43,033 bases of DNA, from contig JBKHDD010000024.1 in the NCBI GenBank assembly GCA_046541515.1, positions 1 through 43,033 of the forward strand, in the 5' to 3' direction. Position 1 is the stretch's first letter; the number at the start of each line of letters is the position of its first letter. The DNA is from CAYFVR01 sp046541515. Its GTDB lineage: Bacteria; Desulfobacterota; Desulfobacteria; Desulfobacterales; Desulfococcaceae. A model generated the notes under the pieces. It saw only the letters and a list, made by a program, of their open reading frames with translations. It did not search any database and was not told the DNA's origin. Shown here one piece after another: positions 6,959 through 14,315 of this stretch. The translations under genes and the position numbers were made by a program.

Positions 6959-7573
6959 TCAGGCCGGAGGGACAGGGCATCCGGCCTTTTCCGGCGTCGC
7001 GCCGCTGCGAAGTCCATTAATAATAAAATTCTCGTAAATTCGGGCGATTTCGTCGATGGAAAGTCGCCCGTCGGGCTTGAACCAGGTCGCCCCGGCGGTG
7101 CAGAGGGTCAGGATGGCGTAGGACAAAATCTTCACGTCCCCGGGATCGAAATCCCCGCCGGCCGCCCCCTCCCGGATGATCTCCTGAAAGACGGCTTCGT
7201 AACGATCGCGCTTGCGGACGATGGCCTCGAAATGTTCCGGCGTCAGGCCCCGCAGTTCGCTGTTGGCGATGAAGTTCTCCTTCTGCCGCTCCAAATGAAA
7301 CCGGACGTGGCTGCGAACCGCCACCCGAAGCCGGCGCTCCAGATCCTTCACTCCCTCCAGGCTGGCCGCAAGGTAGGCGGTCAGGTCGTCCATGGTGGTT
7401 TCCAAAATGTGGAACAGCAGCTCTTCCTTGCTGGGATAGTGGTAGTAGATGGAGGCCTTCTGGATGCCGCTGCCCCGGGCGATTTCGCTGATGCTGGTGG
7501 CGAAATAGCCCTTGTGGAAAAACAGATCGATGGCCACGGATTTGATGGTTTCCTTCATGTTGCCCGCGGGCAT
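6959..7573 (-). CDS. TetR/AcrR-family transcriptional repressor
   Basis: The 204-residue protein has the TetR helix-turn-helix in its first 60 residues, with AIDLFFHKGYFATSISEIA followed by SGIQKASIYYHYPSKEELLF. The variable helical C-terminal domain (about 70-200) would bind the inducer and form the dimer. It lies between two ligase genes and an acyl-CoA dehydrogenase operon. Near-identical palindromes lie at its own promoter and upstream of the dehydrogenase, so it most likely represses itself and that operon and is released by an acyl-CoA. The ATG at 7573 is chosen because a TetR protein normally starts only a few residues before the helix-turn-helix. The C-terminus shows no recognised ligand signature. 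Confidence 0.93.
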   Translation of the reverse strand: MPAGNMKETIKSVAIDLFFHKGYFATSISEIARGSGIQKASIYYHYPSKEELLFHILETTMDDLTAYLAASLEGVKDLERRLRVAVRSHVRFHLERQKENFIANSELRGLTPEHFEAIVRKRDRYEAVFQEIIREGAAGGDFDPGDVKILSYAILTLCTAGATWFKPDGRLSIDEIARIYENFIINGLRSGATPEKAGCPVPPA

Positions 7574-7615
7574 GGGAACCTCCGGGTTGCGAAGATCGGG
7601 AAAATGCGAAACCAA

Positions 7616-7637
7616 GTCTACCGTCCGGTCGGTAGAC
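7616..7637 (-). promoter_or_regulatory. TetR operator at the tetR promoter
   Basis: A 22-base palindrome has perfect outer arms GTCTACCG and CGGTAGAC and a core CCGG; only two symmetric central positions mismatch. It begins eight bases downstream of the tetR minus-10 box and 43 bases before the start codon, so it fits autorepression. Confidence 0.85.
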
Positions 7638-7645
7638 TTTTGTCC

Positions 7646-7674
7646 CCAATACGCCGCGGCGGAACCCCTGTCAA
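7646..7674 (-). promoter_or_regulatory. Sigma-70 promoter of tetR
   Basis: The minus strand shows TTGACA (7669-7674), a 17-base spacer and TATTGG (7646-7651). The TetR palindrome directly follows. Confidence 0.75.
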
Positions 7675-7788
7675 GAGAAATCTCGTCTCCAAATGGCCGA
7701 AAAAGCGGGCCGGCCCGGCCCTCCCCCTGGGAGAAGACCGGGTCTCGCATCCAACGAATCCGATGAAAGCCGGATGAAACGCTCCGAA

Positions 7789-9468
7789 TTAGGCCGTCTG
7801 GATATTGGCGTCGGCCTCCCGGCCCAGCAGCTCGGTGGCCCGCTCCCGAAGTTTGTACTTCTGAATTTTGCCGCTGGCGGTGGTGGGATATTCCTCCACA
7901 AAAATAAAAAAGGCCGGAATTTTGTGGAAGGCGATTTTGTTTGCACAAAATTCCCGCATTTCTTCCTCGGTCACCGTCTGCTTGGGTTTCAGCTGGACGA
8001 AGGCGGCCACCTCCTCGCCGTATTTCCGGCTGGGCACGCCCACCACCTGCACGTCCTTGATCTTGGGATGGGTGTAGAGGAATTCCTCGATCTCTCGGGG
8101 ATAGATGTTCTCGCCGCCCCGGATGATCATGTCCTTGATGCGACCGGTGATCTTGCAGTAGCCGTCCTCGTCCATGATGGCCAGGTCGCCGGTGTGAAGC
8201 CAGTTGTCCTTGTCGATGGCTTCCTCGGTGGCCTCCGGATTTTTGTAGTAGCCCTTCATGACGTGATAGCCCCGGGTGCACAGCTCCCCCTGCCGACCGG
8301 GGGGCAGCGTTTCGCCGGCGCCCGGGTCCACGATCTTCACCTCCACGTTGGGCAGGGCCCGGCCCACCGTGGAAACCCGTCGCTCCAGGGAGTCGCTGGT
8401 CCGGGTCATTGTGATGCCCGGCGACGCCTCGGTCTGGCCGTAGGTGATGCACATCTCGCCGGCGCCCATGTCGTTCACCACCTGCTTCATCACCTCGATG
8501 GGGCACGGCGAACCGGCCATGATGCCGGTGCGGAGGGTGTGGGTGTCGTAGCTCTGGTGCTTCATCTGCTCCAGCTCGGCGATGAACATGGTGGGCACGC
8601 CGTGGAGGGCGGTGCAGCCCGCCGCCTGGACCGTTTCCAGCACCTCGTCCGGCTTGAAGGCGACCACCGGGGCCATGGCGGCGGCGGAAACCACGCAGGT
8701 CAGGGTGCCCAGCACGCAGCCGAAGCAATGGAAAAAGGGCACCGGAATGCACATGGTGTCCTTGGCGTCCAGGTCCATGCACTCGCCCAGGCTCTTGGCG
8801 TTGCCGATCAGGTTGGTGTGGGTCAGCATGACGCCCTTGGGAAATCCCGTGGTGCCGGAAGTGTACTGCATGTTGATCACGTCGTCCGGGTCCAGGGATG
8901 CCTGCCGGTCGGCCAGTTCCTGATCGTTGATCCGCTCGCCCATGGCCAGAATGTCGTCCCAGCCGAACATGCCCGGCTTTTTTTCCTCGCCCAGGTAGAC
9001 CACGTTTTTGAGCATGGGCAGCCGCTTGCTTTCCAGCTTGCCCGGCTCGGAATCCTTCAACTCGGGGCAGACGTCGTGGATGACCTTGAGGTATTCGTCG
9101 GCCTCCCGAACGCCGCCGATGAGCAACAGGGTGGTGGAATCGGACTGCTTCATCAAATATTCCAGCTCGAAGCTCCGGTAGGCGGTGTTCACGGTGACCA
9201 GCACCGCGCCCATCTTTCCGGTGCCGAACTGGGTGAGCACCCACTGGGGCACGTTGTTGGCCCAAATGGCGACGTGTTCCCCCTTTTCCACGCCGAGGGC
9301 CATGAAGCCCTTGGCCACCCGGTTGCAAACCGCCTGAAATTCACGATAATTGTAGTCGATGCCGAGCTTGTGGTAGACCAGCGCCCGATGGTCGCCAAAC
9401 TGTTCCGCCACGATATCCACGAGACCGCCGATGGTGGTTTTTCCGACTTCGTACTGGGGTAGCCGCAT
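7789..9468 (-). CDS. AMP-forming fatty-acyl-CoA ligase (FadD-like)
   Basis: This 559-residue member of the ANL adenylating family activates a carboxylic acid with ATP and joins it to CoA. The ATP-binding P-loop YTSGTTGFPKGVMLTHTN lies near residues 198-215. YGQTEASPGITM near 342-353 is the A5 motif, and GDLAIMDEDGYCKITGRIKD with IIRGGENIYPREIEE marks A7/A8. The A10 lysine is in TASGKIQKYKLRERA near the C-terminus. The start at 9468 follows GGAGGATACGC and the expected N-terminal strand; a longer upstream reading lacks a site. It lies about 215 bases upstream of tetR and its transcript follows another ligase. Chain length preference cannot be read from sequence. Confidence 0.92.
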   Translation of the reverse strand: MRLPQYEVGKTTIGGLVDIVAEQFGDHRALVYHKLGIDYNYREFQAVCNRVAKGFMALGVEKGEHVAIWANNVPQWVLTQFGTGKMGAVLVTVNTAYRSFELEYLMKQSDSTTLLLIGGVREADEYLKVIHDVCPELKDSEPGKLESKRLPMLKNVVYLGEEKKPGMFGWDDILAMGERINDQELADRQASLDPDDVINMQYTSGTTGFPKGVMLTHTNLIGNAKSLGECMDLDAKDTMCIPVPFFHCFGCVLGTLTCVVSAAAMAPVVAFKPDEVLETVQAAGCTALHGVPTMFIAELEQMKHQSYDTHTLRTGIMAGSPCPIEVMKQVVNDMGAGEMCITYGQTEASPGITMTRTSDSLERRVSTVGRALPNVEVKIVDPGAGETLPPGRQGELCTRGYHVMKGYYKNPEATEEAIDKDNWLHTGDLAIMDEDGYCKITGRIKDMIIRGGENIYPREIEEFLYTHPKIKDVQVVGVPSRKYGEEVAAFVQLKPKQTVTEEEMREFCANKIAFHKIPAFFIFVEEYPTTASGKIQKYKLRERATELLGREADANIQTA

Positions 9469-9799
9469 GCGTATCCTCCGCGTCCTGAGATCCGGACCGG
9501 GCCTGAACGCCTCGGAATAGAGGGTTCGTCGCCGATCCGAACCTGGGTTTTGAAATTCGAGAATGTCCCCGGCCCTCGTTTTGGGCGTCAACCAGAAAGG
9601 GCGGGCCATCCGATCAGATCCGACCTGATCCGATCCGGCCCGCCCTTTCCCCAAAATAGGCTACGATTCTCGCGGAAACCGACGAACCAAGGTCCCCCGG
9701 CCTTCGCGAGAGGCGTTTTCCGCCAATCCGACCGCTCGGGCGGAAAAGAGCGCCCTCGGTCTCCCGGCGAAAAGTCCACGAATCCTCATTCCATGGCCC
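9469..9799. other. Intergenic region with three successive stem-loops
   Basis: This 331-base gap separates two co-directional ligase genes. It carries three inverted repeats: 9596-9648 (12-base perfect arms), 9668-9711 (TCTCGCG/CGCGAGA) and 9716-9747 (TTTTCCGCC/GGCGGAAAA). None is followed by a U run on the minus strand. I found no supported ORF and no clear promoter for the downstream ligase. Confidence 0.65.
9596..9648. repeat. Long inverted repeat with GATC-rich loop
   Basis: Arms AAAGGGCGGGCC (9596-9607) and GGCCCGCCCTTT (9637-9648) are perfectly complementary. The 29-base centre contains repeated GATCCGA-type units and a second short inverted repeat GATCAG/CTGATC. Confidence 0.75.
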
Positions 9800-11410
9800 C
9801 TAATTCACCCGACGCTCCTTGCCGGCCCACTCCTTGTCGCGCAGCTTGAATTTCTGAATTTTGCCGGTGGCGGTTTTGGGCAGCTCGCCAAATTCCACCT
9901 GCTTGGGCGCCTTGAAACGGGCCAGGTTTTCCTTGCAGAAGTTGATGATGTCCTCGGGCTTGGGGTCCGAACCCGGCCGGGGCACCACGAAGGCCTTGGG
10001 AACTTCGCCCCATTTCTCGTCCGGCACCGGCACCACCGCCACCTCCAGAACGTCCGGGTGCTTGTAGATGACGTTTTCCACCTCCACGGTGGAGATGTTC
10101 TCGCCGCCGGAAATGATGATGTCCTTTTTCCGGTCCATGATCTGGGCGTAGTTGTTGGGATGCATGACCGCCAAGTCCCCGCTGTGGAACCAGCCGCCCT
10201 TGAAGGCTTCCTCGGTGGCCTCGGGGTCTTTGTAGTAGCCCAGCATGACGTTGTTGCCGCGCATGACGATCTCGCCGATGGTCTGGCCGTCCCGGGGCGC
10301 CGGCTCCATGGTCTCCGGATCCACCACGTCCATGTACATGGCCACGATGAAGGGCACGCCCTGCCGGGCCTTGATCTGGGCCCGCTCCTCCAGCGGCAGA
10401 TCGTCCCATTTGGCCTGCCAGGCGCAGACGCTGTGAGGGCCGAAGACCTCGGTGAGCCCGTAGGTCTGCATGATGTCGGCGCCCACGCTTTCCATGTTCT
10501 GGATGACGGTGGGGGCCGGCGGCGCGCCCGCGGTCATGATCCGCAGCAGATGGTCGAGCTTGATGTTTTTTTCGGTGGCGTAGCTGGACATGCCGATGAG
10601 GATCGTCGGCGCGGCGCAGAGATGGGTGACGCCCTCGGAATCGATGATTTTGTAAATTTCCTCGGGGACCACTTTCCGCAGACAAACGTGGGTGGCGCCC
10701 ATGGCGGTGACGCCCCAGGTGAAGCACCAGCCGTTGCAGTGGAACATGGGCAGGGTCCACAGGTAGCGGGAGCGGGAGGTGACGCCGAACTCCAGCATTT
10801 CGCCCAGGGCGTTCAGATAGGCGCCCCGATGATGGTACATCACGCCCTTGGGACGGCCGGTGGTGCCGCTGGTGTAGTTGATGGTGGCCACCTGGTACTC
10901 GTCGTCCACCTCCACCGCCACCGGATCGGGGGCGCCTCCGGCCAGGAAGGCTTCGTAGTCGGGGCCGTCCAGCGGTTTTTCGTCGCTCACGTCGCAGATG
11001 TTGACCACGGTCTGGACCTTGTTCAGCTCGCCCAGCTTGTTTTGGACCAGCCCGGCGAACTCGTTGTCCACAAAGAGCGCCTTGGCGTCCGAGTGATCCA
11101 CGATGTAGGCCACCTCTCCCGAGGAGAGGCGAATGTTGATGGAAACCAAAGCCGCCCCGATCATGGGCACGGCGTAGTGGGCTTCCAGCATGGGCGGCGT
11201 GTTGGGACAAATGAAGGCCACCTTGTCGCCCTTGCCGATGCCGGCGGCCTTCAGCGCGCCGGCCAGCCGGTTGACCCGGGCGTAAAACTCCGAATAGCTC
11301 CGGCGGACGTCGCCATAGATCACCGCGGTCTTGTCGTCGAAAACCATGGCGGCGCGGGAAAGAAAATGGACGGGGGTCAGGACGTCGAAATTGACGCTGC
11401 TTCGAGACAT
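9800..11410 (-). CDS. AMP-forming acyl-CoA ligase (AAE/DmdB-like)
   Basis: The 536-residue protein starts SSVNFDVLTPVHFLSRAAMV, an opening typical of the plant AAE and bacterial methylthiopropionyl-CoA-ligase-like subfamily of short to medium acyl-CoA ligases. The P-loop YTSGTTGRPKGVMYHHRG is near residues 175-192. TYGLTEVFGPHSVCAW is the A5 region, GDLAVMHPNNYAQIMDRKKD with IISGGENISTVEVE is A7/A8, and TATGKIQKFKLRDKEW carries the catalytic lysine. The start at 11410 precedes this conserved opening with GGAGTCCTTTCC upstream. It lies after the transporter terminator, so it needs its own promoter. A weak TetR-type site lies about 80 bases upstream. The substrate is unknown; short or branched fatty acids are likely. 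Confidence 0.92.
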   Translation of the reverse strand: MSRSSVNFDVLTPVHFLSRAAMVFDDKTAVIYGDVRRSYSEFYARVNRLAGALKAAGIGKGDKVAFICPNTPPMLEAHYAVPMIGAALVSINIRLSSGEVAYIVDHSDAKALFVDNEFAGLVQNKLGELNKVQTVVNICDVSDEKPLDGPDYEAFLAGGAPDPVAVEVDDEYQVATINYTSGTTGRPKGVMYHHRGAYLNALGEMLEFGVTSRSRYLWTLPMFHCNGWCFTWGVTAMGATHVCLRKVVPEEIYKIIDSEGVTHLCAAPTILIGMSSYATEKNIKLDHLLRIMTAGAPPAPTVIQNMESVGADIMQTYGLTEVFGPHSVCAWQAKWDDLPLEERAQIKARQGVPFIVAMYMDVVDPETMEPAPRDGQTIGEIVMRGNNVMLGYYKDPEATEEAFKGGWFHSGDLAVMHPNNYAQIMDRKKDIIISGGENISTVEVENVIYKHPDVLEVAVVPVPDEKWGEVPKAFVVPRPGSDPKPEDIINFCKENLARFKAPKQVEFGELPKTATGKIQKFKLRDKEWAGKERRVN

Positions 11411-11485
11411 GGAAAGGACTCCATCGCGAAAGGTTCGGAAAAACGTGACGGTTTCGCCGTCCCGCCGTCCGCCGACGGCCGATTC

Positions 11486-11501
11486 AACCGGCCGGTCGGT
11501 C
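11486..11501 (-). promoter_or_regulatory. Possible weak TetR operator
   Basis: AACCGGCCGGTCGGTC matches the inferred consensus TACCGACCGGTCGGTA at 13 of 16 positions. It lies 76 bases upstream of the ligase start. In GC-rich DNA such a match can arise by chance. Confidence 0.35.
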
Positions 11502-11681
11502 GGCGGCGAAGGCGCGGCGAACCGGACCATCGACGGAGAGCGTGGTCGAAAGACCCTTCCCTTGGAAAGAGAGGGAAACGCCGTTTTCCCGGAAGAAATC
11601 CAAATCTCGCTTGGGGTTGGCGGATTTGCGCCTTCCGGGAAACGGGGGATGGGGTTTCCGGGCGATTCGGCACGCTCGGAG

Positions 11682-11713
11682 AAAAAAAACCGCCCCGGCC
11701 GAAACCGGGGCGG
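11682..11713 (-). terminator. Intrinsic terminator after the SatP-family transporter
   Basis: On the minus strand the stem CCGCCCCGG / CCGGGGCGG encloses a six-base loop and is followed by eight U residues. It sits just after the transporter stop at 11721. Confidence 0.93.
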
Positions 11714-11720
11714 GAGGTCG

Positions 11721-12326
11721 TTATTCGATGAACGGCTTTGGAATGGGGAAAACCGTGCGGCCGAAAATGGCGTTGTTGACGATGGCCCCCACCATGTAGA
11801 CGCCGATCCAGCCCGAAATCAGCAACAGAATCGCCACCACCGGTTTGGCGCCCGCGCCGATGAGCCCCATGTCCAGCAGGACGATGAGCCAGAGGGCGAT
11901 GTCCAGGGAAACCACCAGGATCGTCATGGTTTTGGGGGCTTTGAAATAGGACGGGGTCACGATGGTCAGAAAGGCGGCGCCGGCCATCCAGCACCAGCCC
12001 TCCACCATGGCGAGGGGTTTGACCGCCTCGCCGAAAGTGCCGGTGAGCATGAGGAATTTGGCGATGACCGAAAGGGCCGCGCCGAACATGAAGAAGGCGG
12101 AGAAGAACAGGAAGACGTTGCCGCCGGTGATGTTGTGGTCTTTGAGTTCGATGACCGCCGTGGTGTACTGGACGATGCCGCCGCCCACCAGCCAGGCGGC
12201 CAGCAGGGGAAGGCCCCCCACGCCCACTTTGCCCAGAAAAACCGCCGCGAAACCGAAACAGGCCACCGCAAGGGCGCCCAGACCCGCCGGCGCCGGGGTA
12301 ACGAATGCATGCTGATGTTCCGACAT
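11721..12326 (-). CDS. GPR1/FUN34/YaaH (SatP) family acetate transporter
   Basis: The 201-residue inner-membrane protein has six hydrophobic segments, the usual number for this family. The family signature NPAPLGL appears near the N-terminus as TPAPAGLGAL. The stretch GGIVQYTTAVIELKDHNITGGNVFLFFSAFFMF also matches the conserved second and third segments. Such proteins carry acetate or succinate, usually with protons. It follows the medium-chain acyl-CoA synthetase by about 95 bases and is followed by a terminator. The pair is probably a two-gene operon for uptake and activation of a short carboxylate. The start at 12326 has a GGAGG site. Confidence 0.92.
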   Translation of the reverse strand: MSEHQHAFVTPAPAGLGALAVACFGFAAVFLGKVGVGGLPLLAAWLVGGGIVQYTTAVIELKDHNITGGNVFLFFSAFFMFGAALSVIAKFLMLTGTFGEAVKPLAMVEGWCWMAGAAFLTIVTPSYFKAPKTMTILVVSLDIALWLIVLLDMGLIGAGAKPVVAILLLISGWIGVYMVGAIVNNAIFGRTVFPIPKPFIE

Positions 12327-12421
12327 TACGCTAATCCTCCATCAAAAGGGTATGGATCGGACGCGACGTTTCCCGAACCGCGCCCGGGTGGACGGCCCCG
12401 GATCGCCCGGGGCCGACGGAA

Positions 12422-14053
12422 TCAACCTCTTCCCCATTCCGCGTTGCGGAGTTCGATCCGGCGGATCTTTCCGCTGACGGTTTTGGGCAGGGCGTCCACG
12501 AAATCGATCTTCCGGGGATATTTGTAGGGCGCGGTCACCTTCTTGACGTGGTCTTGCAGCTCCTTGACCAGCTCGTCGGACCCGGTGAAGCCGGGGGCCA
12601 GGATCACGAACGCCTTGACCACTTCTCCTCGGGTGGGATCGGGGCTGGAAACCACCGCCGACTCGGCCACCGCCGGGTGCTCGATCAATGCGCTTTCCAC
12701 CTCGAAGGGGCCGATGCGGTAGCCGGAGGTGAGAATCACGTCGTCGCTGCGGCCCACGAACCAGAAGTAGCCGTCGTCGTCGATGTAGGCCCGGTCGCCG
12801 GTGAGATACCAGTCGCCCCGGAAGACGGAGGCGGTCCGCTCCGGCTCTTTCCAGTATTCCTTGAACAGGCCAACGGGCCGGTTGGGCTTGACCCGCACGG
12901 CGATGTCGCCTTCGGTGTTCCGGGGCAGCGCGTTGCCCGCGTCGTCCACCACTTGCAGGTCGACGCCGGGGGAGGGCTTGCCCATGGAGCCGAAGCGCGG
13001 CTCGATGCAGGGGAAGCTGCCGCACAGCAGCACGGTTTCGGTCTGGCCGTAGCCGTCGCGGATGGTGCAGCCGGTGGCCTTTTTCCATACCTCGATGATT
13101 TCCGGATTCAGCGGCTCGCCGGCGCCCACGCAGTGGCGCAGGTTGGGGAACTTGTAGCCGGAGAGATCCTGGAGCACCAGCATGCGGTAGATGGTCGGCG
13201 CGCCGCACATGGTGGTGACGGGATATTTGGCCAGGAGGTCCAGGGTTTGGACCGGATCGAACTTGTCGGAATGATGGGTGAACAGGGCCGCGCCGCAGTT
13301 CCAGGGGCCGAAGTAGCTGCTCCAGGCCGCCTTGGCCCAGCCGGTGTCCGACACGTTCCAGTGCAGATCGTTGGGGGTCAGATCCAGCCAGAATTTTCCG
13401 GTGGTCAAATGGCCGATGGGATAGGAGGCGTGGGTGTGGAGGGCCATTTTGGGATAGCCGGTGGTGCCGGAGGTGAAGTAGACGATGCAGCTGTCCTCGC
13501 TCCGGGTCTGGGCGGTTTTGAAATTTTCGTCGGCGTTGGCCACTTCGTCGTCGTAGAACAGCCAGCCGTCGCGGGGCTCGGTGATCACGATTTTGGTTTT
13601 GACGGTGGAGCACTGGTCGGCCACTTCGTCAAACTTGGCCGCGATGGCGCCGTTGGTGATGATGCAGGCGGCCTCGGCCTTGTTGGCCCGAAATTCCAGG
13701 TCTTTGCCGGTCAACTGCACGGTGCCCGGCGACACCACCGCGCCCATCCGGATGCAGGCCGTGAAAATTTCCCACCACTCCAGGTTCCGGGGCAGCACCA
13801 CCATCACCACGTCGCCCTGCTTGACGCCGTTGGCGGTCAGGACGTTGGCCAGCCGTTTGGACGCCTTCGAAAAGTCCTGAAAGGTCTTGCGCACTTCGGT
13901 TCCGGCGTCGTCCACCCAAAGCATGGCCAGCTTGTCCGGGTCTTCCGCCCATTTGTCGATCACGTCCCCGGCGAAGTTGAAATACTCCGGAACTTCGTAC
14001 TTGAACTCCCGATAGGTCTTTTCGTAATCGGTCATGTTTTGCGCTTGACTCAT
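12422..14053 (-). CDS. Medium-chain acyl-CoA synthetase (MACS/ACSM-like)
   Basis: This 543-residue AMP-forming ligase resembles the acyl-CoA synthetase medium-chain family, starting with YREFKYEVPEYFNFAGDVID. The P-loop is YFTSGTTGYPKMALHTHASY near 171-190, DGYGQTETVLLCGSFP is A5, GDRAYIDDDGYFWFVGRSDD with ILTSGYRIGPFEVES is A7/A8, and KTVSGKIRRIELRNAEWG holds the A10 lysine. It makes an acyl-CoA from a short to medium or aromatic acid. Its promoter carries a clear sigma-70 pair followed by two palindromes, so it is most likely repressed by a TetR protein other than the one in this window. The transporter follows it in the same transcript. A start at 14035 is also possible. Confidence 0.92.
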   Translation of the reverse strand: MSQAQNMTDYEKTYREFKYEVPEYFNFAGDVIDKWAEDPDKLAMLWVDDAGTEVRKTFQDFSKASKRLANVLTANGVKQGDVVMVVLPRNLEWWEIFTACIRMGAVVSPGTVQLTGKDLEFRANKAEAACIITNGAIAAKFDEVADQCSTVKTKIVITEPRDGWLFYDDEVANADENFKTAQTRSEDSCIVYFTSGTTGYPKMALHTHASYPIGHLTTGKFWLDLTPNDLHWNVSDTGWAKAAWSSYFGPWNCGAALFTHHSDKFDPVQTLDLLAKYPVTTMCGAPTIYRMLVLQDLSGYKFPNLRHCVGAGEPLNPEIIEVWKKATGCTIRDGYGQTETVLLCGSFPCIEPRFGSMGKPSPGVDLQVVDDAGNALPRNTEGDIAVRVKPNRPVGLFKEYWKEPERTASVFRGDWYLTGDRAYIDDDGYFWFVGRSDDVILTSGYRIGPFEVESALIEHPAVAESAVVSSPDPTRGEVVKAFVILAPGFTGSDELVKELQDHVKKVTAPYKYPRKIDFVDALPKTVSGKIRRIELRNAEWGRG

Positions 14054-14149
14054 CGTCCCTTTCCTCCCGTTGGGGGTTTGCGTTTCAAGCGATTTGCCGA
14101 ATGAACCGGCGGCCGCGGGCGGCGGCGGAACCGTTGACGATTCACTTGC

Positions 14150-14165
14150 TACCGAGCGCTCGTTC
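14150..14165 (-). promoter_or_regulatory. TetR-type palindrome downstream of the MACS promoter
   Basis: TACCGAGCGCTCGTTC shares the palindromic core CGAGCGCTCG with the site at 14202-14217. The centres are 52 bases apart, about five helical turns. Confidence 0.7.
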
Positions 14166-14201
14166 TTTCACCTGTGCGCGAAAAATGCGCCCGTTTTTAT
14201 T

Positions 14202-14217
14202 GAACGAGCGCTCGATC
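14202..14217 (-). promoter_or_regulatory. TetR-type palindrome at the MACS transcription start
   Basis: GAACGAGCGCTCGATC is one base from the perfect palindrome GAACGAGCGCTCGTTC. It begins about 15 bases after the minus-10 box. The sequence differs from the TACCGACCGG palindromes near tetR. Confidence 0.78.
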
Positions 14218-14232
14218 GTATTTGTGGCAACG

Positions 14233-14262
14233 ATTCTACACGCACTTCGCCGATCTTGTCAA
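14233..14262 (-). promoter_or_regulatory. Sigma-70 promoter of the MACS-transporter operon
   Basis: On the minus strand TTGACA (14257-14262) is followed by an 18-base spacer and TAGAAT (14233-14238). The start site should be near 14226, next to the operator at 14202-14217. Confidence 0.85.
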
Positions 14263-14315
14263 ACATTTTTTTGGCGACTTTTCACGAAATGAATCGGTTT
14301 CAGAAGGGCCGGAAT

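Larger units (their letters stand above)
11411..11720. other. Intergenic region with a terminator and a weak operator-like site
   Basis: This 310-base gap lies between the transporter stop and the next ligase start. It contains the transporter terminator (11682-11713) and an operator-like palindrome (11486-11501). I see no supported gene and no promoter with both boxes. Confidence 0.65.
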
